The notes under the pieces: generated by a model
Databases searched by the model: none
What the model was told of the DNA's origin: nothing
Seen by the model: the letters and a program-made list of their open reading frames with translations, nothing else
Position numbers and translations under genes: made by a program
Shown here: piece after piece, positions 1 through 5,538 of the stretch
Layout of the letters: every line of letters starts with the position of its first letter
Numbering within the stretch: position 1 is the stretch's first letter
From: Methylophilaceae bacterium UBA6140
GTDB taxonomy: Bacteria > Pseudomonadota > Gammaproteobacteria > Burkholderiales > Methylophilaceae
Direction of reading: 5' to 3'
Length of the DNA stretch: 5,538 nucleotides
Assembly: GCA_002423265.1 (NCBI GenBank)
Contig: DIVE01000026.1
Span: 1-5,538, forward strand

Positions 1-165
1 TTGGTTTGAATACCGGACCCGGCTGGCGATCTTCACCAGCCGAGCCGGTTCATCATAGTCCGATCCGCCGGAATATGTAGAATATCTGCATCAACCCCGG
101 CTTGCCATCGCTCCCGCAGACCTTCATCATGTTGGCTGAACCTGAACACGGAAAAGGGAACCAGC
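1..165. other. Leader region without a recognisable gene
   Basis: No gene is callable here. A plus-strand frame beginning at base 2 is open for 18 codons and stops with TAG at 56-58; it could be the tail of a gene from the left, but its residues (start WFEYRTRLAI) match nothing I recognise. A minus-strand frame is open from about base 91 to the left edge with no ATG, so it is no better. The last part of the region is the 5' leader of the hydrolase gene. No clear -35/-10 pair was found; TAGAAT at 78-83 resembles a -10 box but has no partner at the right distance. Confidence 0.4.
154..159 (+). promoter_or_regulatory. Shine-Dalgarno site of the hydrolase gene
   Basis: AAGGGA lies six bases before the ATG at 166. 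An in-frame TGA at 136-138 rules out any distant upstream start, so this site supports the ATG at 166. Confidence 0.7.
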
Positions 166-768
166 ATGGTCACAGCATCCACCACTTTGCGCGAAATCGT
201 CGGTCTCGGCCAGCAAGCTGCGCCGCTGAAAGATTCGGCACTCATCATGATCGATTGTCAGAACACCTACCGCAGCGGCATCATGCAGCTCACCGGTGTC
301 GAAGAAGCCCTGCAGGAAGCAAAAAAGCTGCTGCTAATGGCAAGAGAACAGAAAATCCCGGTTTTTCATATCCGCCACGATGCCGGCCCGGGCACGCCCT
401 ACGACATCAGCGCACCGATCGGCGCCATTGCCGACGAAGTCGCCCCGATTGAAGGCGAAGCAGTCATCACCAAGAATTACCCCAACGCATTCATTCACAC
501 CGATCTCGACGCGCAACTGAAAACTGCAGGCGTAAAGAATCTGGTGCTGGCCGGATTCATGACCCACATGTGCATCAACTCCACGGCACACGGCGCCTTC
601 AATCTCGGTTACAACGTCGCCGTGGTCGCCAGCGCTACGGCCACACGCCCCTTGCAGGCGGCCAACGGCAAAGTGCTGAGCGCGCAAGAAGTACACGATG
701 GCGCCATCGCCTCCACCCGCGATCTCTACGCCGCCATCATCGACCGCGTCGCCGATATCAAAGCCTGA
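166..768 (+). CDS. Isochorismatase-family cysteine hydrolase
   Basis: This 200-residue protein is the full usual length for a single-domain isochorismatase-like hydrolase, a cytoplasmic Rossmann-like alpha/beta fold that cleaves C-N or ether bonds in small molecules through a Cys-Asp-Lys triad. All three expected residues are visible: D30 in ALIMIDCQN at the end of the first strand, K103 in VITKNYPNAF, and the nucleophile C136 in GFMTHMCINST, whose form matches the family's cis-peptide and nucleophile segment. The stretch GYNVAVVASATATR (148-161) and the late SAQEVHDGAIA segment are also typical of the YcaC/streptothricin-hydrolase-like branch. The substrate cannot be read from sequence; the family includes nicotinamidases, amidases and true isochorismatases, and no siderophore or NAD-salvage genes sit nearby to guide a choice. 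A good ribosome site precedes the ATG. It appears to be a single-gene unit, convergent with the isomerase gene. Confidence 0.9.
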   Translation: MVTASTTLREIVGLGQQAAPLKDSALIMIDCQNTYRSGIMQLTGVEEALQEAKKLLLMAREQKIPVFHIRHDAGPGTPYDISAPIGAIADEVAPIEGEAVITKNYPNAFIHTDLDAQLKTAGVKNLVLAGFMTHMCINSTAHGAFNLGYNVAVVASATATRPLQAANGKVLSAQEVHDGAIASTRDLYAAIIDRVADIKA

Positions 769-782
769 ACTGCGCCGCAGTT
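768..782. terminator. Hairpin between convergent stops, possible shared terminator
   Basis: AACTGCG, one C, then CGCAGTT forms a perfect 7-base inverted repeat, which would fold in RNA as about six base pairs with a three-base loop. It begins on the last base of the hydrolase TGA (766-768) and ends on the first base of the isomerase stop (782-784 read in reverse), so it serves the end of both genes. On the plus strand it is followed by TACTTC after TT, a weak T-rich tail; on the minus strand there is no T-run. That makes it a plausible but weak intrinsic terminator, better for the plus strand. Confidence 0.45.
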
Positions 783-1327
783 TACTTCAACTCGACAGAT
801 TCAATCAGCACCGGCTGGGTCGGCACATCGCCGGGCCAGACCGGCGCGCGTGAAATCTTCTCCACCAGCTCCATGCCGCTCGTCACACGGCCGAACACTG
901 CATAACCCCAGCCTTTTTCATCCTTGGATTTGTGGTCGAGAAACGCGTTATCCGCCACGTTGATGAAAAACTGCGCGCTGGCCGAATGCGGGTCGCCGGT
1001 GCGCGCCATCGCAATCGTCCCGGTCAGGTTCTTCAAACCATTATCCGCCTCATTTTTGATCGGCGAACGGGTTGGCTTCTCGTTCATATCTGCCGTCATA
1101 CCACCGCCCTGAATCATGAAACGGCGAATCGTCCGGTGAAAAATCGTACCGTTGTAATGCCCGCTCTTCACATACGCCAGAAAATTCTCCACCGTATTCG
1201 GCGCCTTAGCGCTGTCCAGCTCGACCACGATAGGCCCGAGGCTGGTGTTGATCTGTACCGTGGGTTCGGCATGGACGGAGAAGGAAAGCAGGAGTACGAA
1301 TAACAGGCCTGTGAGTTTTAACAGCAT
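782..1327 (-). CDS. ppiA: Periplasmic cyclophilin-type peptidyl-prolyl cis-trans isomerase
   Basis: The 181-residue product is an exported cyclophilin that catalyses cis-trans isomerisation of X-Pro bonds and so helps proteins fold in the periplasm. Residues 1-20 form a Sec signal peptide: a lysine at position 4, a leucine-rich core (LLFVLLLSF), and a likely signal peptidase I cut after SVHA. The mature part is one cyclophilin domain: VQINTSLGPIVVEL at the start, FHRTIRRFMIQGG (63-75) carrying the catalytic arginine R65 and Q73, then SAQFFINVADNAFLDH (116-132) with the substrate-pocket phenylalanines, and AVFGRVTSGMELVEKI near the end. Length is close to E. coli PpiA (about 190 residues). I chose the ATG at 1327 rather than the longer frame from 1390, because it has AAGGA six bases upstream and places the signal peptide at the N-terminus; the longer form would put 21 polar residues before it. 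The symbol follows the exported PpiA type; paralogues exist, so it is tentative. Confidence 0.9.
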   Translation of the reverse strand: MLLKLTGLLFVLLLSFSVHAEPTVQINTSLGPIVVELDSAKAPNTVENFLAYVKSGHYNGTIFHRTIRRFMIQGGGMTADMNEKPTRSPIKNEADNGLKNLTGTIAMARTGDPHSASAQFFINVADNAFLDHKSKDEKGWGYAVFGRVTSGMELVEKISRAPVWPGDVPTQPVLIESVELK

Positions 1328-1521
1328 GCGAATTCCTTTTGATGGGGCAGTTTCAAGTTTGAAGTATGGATGGATACATCTGTTTGCCATAAATGTATAA
1401 ATGGGGTTGGCTCAGACCTCATTATTACCCATGTTTGTAGTTTATATTCTGTTTATGTCTTGGGATGCACACATACATTAGATCGTATTCAAGGTCACAG
1501 GCAATGGTGCAATAATGTTGC
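1328..1521. promoter_or_regulatory. Divergent upstream region of ppiA and relA
   Basis: These 194 bases are clearly richer in A and T than the genes on either side and should hold the promoters of both divergent genes. I see no -35/-10 pair strong enough to place for either. Two small symmetries stand out: TTCAA-gt-TTGAA at 1352-1363, about 25 bases upstream of the ppiA start, and the imperfect palindrome CCATAAATGTATAAATGG at 1388-1405. Either could be an operator, but neither matches a binding site I can name. The short reading frames crossing the region lack ribosome sites and recognisable protein character. Confidence 0.5.
1334..1338 (-). promoter_or_regulatory. Shine-Dalgarno site that fixes the ppiA start
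   Basis: Read on the minus strand this is AAGGA, six bases before the ATG at 1327. No comparable site precedes the alternative ATG at 1390, so this favours the shorter protein beginning with the signal peptide. Confidence 0.7.
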
Positions 1522-3753
1522 ATGGTCTCCGTTGAACATAGCGCTCCCACTTTAAAACCCCAAGCCATCAACCAGGCATCGTCATGGTTTGATGCACTCC
1601 ACGGACGATACACGCCCGAACAGATTGAAACGCTGCACCAGGCGTTCGAATTTTCCCGCAAGCTCTATGTCGGCCATGTTGAACTGAGCGGCATACCATT
1701 GATCGATCATGCGCTGGATGCTGCATCGATTCTTCTCGGCATGCATATGGACCATGAAACCATTGCGGCGACATTGCTGCATGCAGCGCCTGCTTATCTT
1801 GAGGATTGGCAAGAGGTGCTGGAAAGCCGGTTCGGCGCTCCCATCGCCCGTCTGGTAGAGGGGCTTTCGCGTATGGAGCAGATACGTGAATTCAGCGAGA
1901 TGGCAGGTTTGCATAACCCGAACCGGAAAAGTCCGGATGACGGTCAGCAGATCGAACGCCTGAGAAAAATGTTGCTGGCCATGGCCGAAGATATCCGCGT
2001 GGTATTGATCAAATTGGCGGAGCGTACGCAGACCATGCGCAACCTCTCGGCCGCGCCGGTTCAGATGCAACAGCAGATCGCCCGCGAGACCCAGGGTATT
2101 TTTGCGCCTCTGGCCAACCGCCTCGGTGTCTGGCAATTGAAGTGGGAGCTGGAAGACCTCTCGCTGCGTTTTCTCGAGCCGCAGCTCTATAAGGAAATCG
2201 CAAAGCTGCTCGATACAAAGCGTACTGCCCGCGAGCAGTACATCGCCGATGTCATCCGGCAACTGCAGCAGGAACTGAAGCAGGCGGGCGTCAAAGCCGA
2301 GGTCAGTGGCCGGCCCAAACATATCTATAGCATCATCAACAAAATGCGGCGCAAGAACCTGGAATTCAATGAGCTCTATGACGTGCGTGCGGTCCGCATC
2401 CATGTCGATGACATCAAGGATTGCTACACCGCGCTCGGCCTGATACACAGCCTGTGGCAGCCCATCCCCGGAGAATTCGACGATTACATCGCCCGCCCCA
2501 AGAGCAACAATTACCGATCACTGCATACTGCGGTTATCGGCCCCGAGGGCTTGGCGCTTGAGGTACAGATACGCACCCACGAGATGCATCATGATTCCGA
2601 GCTGGGCGTGGCCGCGCACTGGCGCTACAAGGAAGGCGGCAAAGCCGATACAAAATTCGACGAAAAGATCGCCTGGCTGCGGCAGATTCTGGCCTGGAAG
2701 GACGAAGTTTCAGACAATGGCAACCTGCTGGAGCAGTTCAGCAATGCGCTGATACAGGACAAGGTTTATGTGCTGACGCCGCAAGGCAAGGTGATCGATC
2801 TTCCGCAAGGCGCGACCCCGGTGGATTTTGCCTACACTCTGCATACCGATCTCGGCCACCGCACGCGTGGCGCCAAGGTCGATGGCAATATCGTTCCGCT
2901 CAATTACAAACTGCAGAACGGGCAACGCGTGGAAATACTCACCGCCAAACAGGGCGCACCCAGTCGCGATTGGCTCACCCCCTCGCTCGGTTATCTGCAC
3001 AGCCCGCGTGCACGCGCCAAGGTCAGAAACTGGTTCAAGCTCGAGCATTTTGAAGATGACGTCGCACAGGGGCGCAACAAACTGGACAGGGAACTGCACC
3101 GGCTCGGTCTGGGGGCCGGTATCGTCAACCAGGAAAAAATCGCGCAGAAATTCCATTTCAACAAGCTGGAGGAATTTCTCGCCGCGATCGGTCGTAATGA
3201 GGTGACAGAACACCAGATCGAGCAGGCATTGCGCGAGGAACATGCGCCCGAGGTAGAAGAAGACAGCAAACAGCCCCTCTTCAGCCAGCCTGCGAGTACG
3301 CCAAAATCCTCTCCGGGCATCATCATCGAAGGCGTCGGTAATGTCCTGACCAACCTGGCCAAATGCTGCAAACCAGCCCCACCAGAAGCCATCGTCGGCT
3401 ATGTCACCCGTGGCCGCGGTGTCACCATCCATCGCCGTAGTTGCGCATTCATCGCGCGCCTTGATGAAACGAGGCAAGACAGGCTGCTACATGCGCAGTG
3501 GGGAAGCAGCAGCGCTACGCGGACCGATGTTGATATCGAAATCGAAGCCTATGACCGTCAGGCCCTGCTACGCGATATCAGCGACCTTTTCGCCCGCGAA
3601 AAAATCAACGTGACCCAGGTCAACACCGTCAGCCGCAACCAGCAGGCCAGAATGCAGTTCTCGGTCGAAATCACACATCTGGATCAGCTCAACCGGCTGC
3701 TCGCATTAATCAAGCAAGTGCCGGGCGTTGCCGTCGCGCGGCGTAAAATTTGA
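1522..3753 (+). CDS. relA: RelA, monofunctional (p)ppGpp synthetase
   Basis: The 743-residue protein is a full-length long RelA/SpoT homologue of the RelA type; on ribosomes stalled with uncharged tRNA it transfers pyrophosphate from ATP to GDP or GTP, starting the stringent response. Domains in order: a pseudo-hydrolase HD domain (about 35-200), synthetase (about 235-370), TGS (about 411-475, DKVYVLTPQGKVIDLPQGAT), a helical linker, a zinc-finger/conserved-cysteine domain (about 600-650; C615, C616, H637, C641) and a C-terminal ACT domain (about 668-743). RelA identity rests on two signs. The hydrolase motif HDxxED is replaced by HAAPAY (87-92), and the later LADR motif is LAER, so hydrolysis should be lost. 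The synthetase carries EFDD at 318-321, the acidic motif of monofunctional RelA rather than the RxKD of SpoT. GRPKHIYSI, PKSNNYRSLHTAV and LEVQIRT are intact. The ATG at 1522 has TAA just upstream in frame (1513-1515), so the start cannot be earlier, though no good ribosome site precedes it. Confidence 0.96.
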   Translation: MVSVEHSAPTLKPQAINQASSWFDALHGRYTPEQIETLHQAFEFSRKLYVGHVELSGIPLIDHALDAASILLGMHMDHETIAATLLHAAPAYLEDWQEVLESRFGAPIARLVEGLSRMEQIREFSEMAGLHNPNRKSPDDGQQIERLRKMLLAMAEDIRVVLIKLAERTQTMRNLSAAPVQMQQQIARETQGIFAPLANRLGVWQLKWELEDLSLRFLEPQLYKEIAKLLDTKRTAREQYIADVIRQLQQELKQAGVKAEVSGRPKHIYSIINKMRRKNLEFNELYDVRAVRIHVDDIKDCYTALGLIHSLWQPIPGEFDDYIARPKSNNYRSLHTAVIGPEGLALEVQIRTHEMHHDSELGVAAHWRYKEGGKADTKFDEKIAWLRQILAWKDEVSDNGNLLEQFSNALIQDKVYVLTPQGKVIDLPQGATPVDFAYTLHTDLGHRTRGAKVDGNIVPLNYKLQNGQRVEILTAKQGAPSRDWLTPSLGYLHSPRARAKVRNWFKLEHFEDDVAQGRNKLDRELHRLGLGAGIVNQEKIAQKFHFNKLEEFLAAIGRNEVTEHQIEQALREEHAPEVEEDSKQPLFSQPASTPKSSPGIIIEGVGNVLTNLAKCCKPAPPEAIVGYVTRGRGVTIHRRSCAFIARLDETRQDRLLHAQWGSSSATRTDVDIEIEAYDRQALLRDISDLFAREKINVTQVNTVSRNQQARMQFSVEITHLDQLNRLLALIKQVPGVAVARRKI

Positions 3754-4099
3754 ATGGTGTCGTTGAAGATTTAAGGAAGTGTGTGTCGCCTTGTTCATGC
3801 GCATAAAATCAATAGCGGGCTGTAGCAGCACTACGTTCTGCGGGTCTGCTTAACGGCGCTATCAGATTTTCGCTCAACGGCCGCTTCCGCTTCAGGCCAT
3901 AATCCAGCAGGGCTTTCAGAACCCTCTCGGCGGTTCGGTCTGCAAAGCCTGTCATCGCCTTGAATTGGCTGCATCTCTATATTTACTGGGCTTTTGCCAA
4001 ATCTAATCCTTCAGGCGTATCTCACCACATTTCCATGCGAGAAACAGAGATATGAGATTCACTTTCTCGAATCAGTCCAGAACTGAATTACTTCGTTGG
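3754..4099. other. Gap between relA and the Fic gene
   Basis: These 346 bases separate two convergent genes. No intact gene is evident. The left part just after relA shows no strong hairpin with a T-run, so the relA terminator is not located. The middle holds the putative Fic remnant listed separately. Near the right end are two weak inverted repeats: CGAGAAA (4038-4044) with TTTCTCG (4063-4069), and TCAGT (4072-4076) with ACTGA (4082-4086). The second lies just downstream of the Fic stop. Neither is followed by a T-run on the minus strand, so neither is called as a terminator. Confidence 0.5.
3831..3976 (-). pseudogene. Probable C-terminal remnant of a second Fic-type protein
   Basis: On the minus strand, one frame reads SQFKAMTGFADRTAERVL and then KALLDYGL (3970 down to 3893). 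It has the look of the small winged-helix tail at the C-terminus of one class of Fic proteins, where 'MTGxxxRTAxRVLxALLxxGLL' is followed by roughly twenty residues and then a 'LWPEAE' ending. Here the two pieces are abutted: the neighbouring frame continues as LWPEAEAAVERKS and stops with TAG at 3833-3831. Upstream the first frame is closed by TAG at 3979-3977, so no catalytic part remains. Followed in a single frame, the ATG at 3955 would give a 48-residue protein ending at 3809, but its second half loses protein character. This tail differs from the C-terminus of the neighbouring Fic protein, so it is not a simple duplication of it. The family match is from memory. Confidence 0.42.
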
Positions 4100-5538
4100 C
4101 TATGGCGCAACTGCCGGGTGATTCAGCGGCCGTTCGAGCTGCTCAGAAACAAGCTTGCCCAGGAATTCGGCGAAAGGCTGAATATTTCGATAGGTGCTCG
4201 CCTGTTCCAGCGCTTGCATATAGATGTTGCGTTGTTCAACAGGAATAATTGTCCATGGATAGCCGCCTGTCACCAGCATGCAGTTCATCAGAAAACGGCC
4301 AAGGCGGCCGTTGCCATCCATGTAAGGATGGATATACACGAAGAAGAAATGACCCAACACTGCCCGTACACCCGGATGCGACTCGCTGGCAAGCAGATCG
4401 AATAGCACGGGCATGGCTTCGCGGACGGCTTCTTTCGAAAGCGGCACATGTAGCGCACCACGGATGAAGACCTGACCGTTTCTATAACCTGCGAGATCCT
4501 GAGGCTTCAACACGCCAGCCTGAACGCTGGGTGCAAATAGGGCGCGGTACCAGCCGCCATGGACTTTGCGTAGCTCCTCTCCAGGATTATTGCCTTCAAG
4601 GATGCGCGCTATCGTTGCCTTGACCTCGTTGTGTGCCTCGAAATAGCCACGAGCCGCCATGGCGTCGCGTGCAGAGCGATCGACCCCGTCCGGGTCCCAG
4701 TTACCCTGGCGAACTTTTTCGATAAGCTCCGGAGTCACACGGTAACCCTCGATGGACAAGGAGTGATAGGCATCGGCAACATACCGTGCCTCTACATCCA
4801 GGAGTATTTGGTCACTGTCCACAGAGGCGCTTGCTGGAGCAGGCAGGGCCGCTATCACACTTTCACGAAAATCGGCCCAGAGCAGACGCAAGCGTTGCAC
4901 ATAGGGTGATTCCGGACGTGCGCCAGGTGTCATGTTAATGGGCTGCGTAAAGGGGTTTGTCTCTGTGACGTTATACCCCGCAATTCGCATGGTAGCGAGA
5001 AGGTTGTCAGCCATTTCTCCTCGGCCAATCTGTCGCAAGGCCCCAGCCAGCCGACCTGCGATGACGGAGTGTGAGCCTGCAAGCAGTACGCCTACCAGGT
5101 CAGTCACATCGTTGAGACTTGCCAGTGCAATGGTCGCGGCCAACGGTTGTTGGGAGAAGAAGGAAGGACCTGCCTCGACTAGGGCATGCTCGAGGTTGAC
5201 TAGACGCAACCCGCCTGCATCCTCGCTCGAATCTGCGGGCAGAAGCCTGGGCGCCATGTACAGAAATAACGATGTATCGTGAGGTAATGTCAGGGACTGG
5301 TTGGTTGCGCGTGAGGCCCATACCTGTATTTGTTTGGGCAGAGAACGCTCTCCCGACTGCAGGATAAGCGACTGTTCGGGACCGACATGCCAGTCCTTAC
5401 CGAATCTTTCGGAACAGTAGCTGGCGATGAATTCGCGCATAGAAGTAAACCAGGCCGTGCTATCGCCAGCGGCATCCTGGGGACGCGTCTGGATGTACCA
5501 GCCCTTGACGACCTCGGAAAGGAATCCGTTCTTCTTCA
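4100..5538 (-). CDS. Fic-domain protein, likely AMP-transferase, N-terminus cut by window edge
   Basis: Fic proteins move a nucleotide moiety, usually AMP from ATP, onto hydroxyl groups of target proteins. The frame runs open from the right edge to TAG at 4102-4100. The first internal ATG is at 5440, but 32 complete codons before it are stop-free and protein-like, including EVVKGWYIQT and GDSTAWF. These fit the AbiEi-antitoxin-like N-terminal module seen in about 500-residue Fic proteins, so ATG 5440 is not the start and perhaps some tens of residues are missing. Numbering from that Met: the N-terminal module continues to about 65 (RFGKDWHVGPEQSL, LPHDTSLF); a helical region follows; the Fic core spans about 215-430. 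The catalytic loop HPYMDGNGRLGR (371-382) keeps H371, D375, the GNGR and the last R382, with Tyr for the usual Phe. The segment S227-LSI-E231-G232 matches the inhibitory motif (S/T)xxxE(G/N), placed before the core as in class II Fic proteins, so the enzyme is probably active but self-inhibited. No separate antitoxin gene is visible. Target unknown. Confidence 0.9.
   Translation of the reverse strand, partial: KKNGFLSEVVKGWYIQTRPQDAAGDSTAWFTSMREFIASYCSERFGKDWHVGPEQSLILQSGERSLPKQIQVWASRATNQSLTLPHDTSLFLYMAPRLLPADSSEDAGGLRLVNLEHALVEAGPSFFSQQPLAATIALASLNDVTDLVGVLLAGSHSVIAGRLAGALRQIGRGEMADNLLATMRIAGYNVTETNPFTQPINMTPGARPESPYVQRLRLLWADFRESVIAALPAPASASVDSDQILLDVEARYVADAYHSLSIEGYRVTPELIEKVRQGNWDPDGVDRSARDAMAARGYFEAHNEVKATIARILEGNNPGEELRKVHGGWYRALFAPSVQAGVLKPQDLAGYRNGQVFIRGALHVPLSKEAVREAMPVLFDLLASESHPGVRAVLGHFFFVYIHPYMDGNGRLGRFLMNCMLVTGGYPWTIIPVEQRNIYMQALEQASTYRNIQPFAEFLGKLVSEQLERPLNHPAVAP

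Noticed and set aside
1..91. Partial genes entering from the left edge on either strand
   Set aside because: The open stretches are under 35 codons, match no family I recognise, and neither strand is clearly better than the other.
1328..1390. A longer ppiA start at 1390
   Set aside because: It would place 21 mostly polar residues before a textbook signal peptide, and it lacks the ribosome site found before the ATG at 1327.
1582..2448. Long open frame antisense to relA
   Set aside because: It mirrors the codon pattern of relA, has no recognisable protein motifs, and is fully covered by a secure gene.
4038..4069. Inverted repeat CGAGAAA/TTTCTCG as a terminator or attachment site
   Set aside because: Only seven pairs with an 18-base loop and no T-run; no matching copy elsewhere in the window to suggest an integration site.
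4052..4405. Plus-strand frame beginning MRFTFSNQSR overlapping the Fic gene end
   Set aside because: No ribosome site, no motifs, and most of it lies antisense to the catalytic part of the Fic domain.
1522..5538. relA and the Fic gene as one stress or toxin module
   Set aside because: They are convergent, separated by 346 bases, and share no visible regulatory element; adjacency alone does not support a joint system.

Overview
The window reads as ordinary proteobacterial chromosome, most likely betaproteobacterial. The basis is codon use, a typical long RelA, and a relA-ppiA-isochorismatase neighbourhood. The taxonomic call is an inference from protein flavour, not from a marker gene. There is no tRNA, rRNA, CRISPR array, insertion sequence or phage structural gene that I can see.

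Layout from left to right: a short leader with no recognisable gene; an isochorismatase-family cysteine hydrolase (166-768, +); a periplasmic cyclophilin-type peptidyl-prolyl isomerase on the opposite strand (782-1327, -), whose stop lies 13 bases from the hydrolase stop with a perfect hairpin over both stops; a 194-base AT-richer divergent region holding both upstream regions; relA (1522-3753, +), encoding a monofunctional (p)ppGpp synthetase with a degenerate hydrolase domain; a 346-base gap; and a Fic-domain protein (4100 to beyond 5538, -). The Fic reading frame stays open to the right edge, so its N-terminus lies outside the window.

The gap between relA and the Fic gene is not empty. On the minus strand, about 3831-3976, it carries what looks like the broken C-terminal tail of a second, different Fic-type protein, split over two frames. 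This is the least expected item in the window. It rests on remembered family resemblance and needs a database search.

Functionally the genes do not form one pathway. The hydrolase and isomerase are housekeeping or accessory enzymes, RelA drives the stringent response to amino-acid starvation, and the Fic protein is a probable self-inhibited AMP-transferase of an accessory kind. I found no convincing new multi-gene system.
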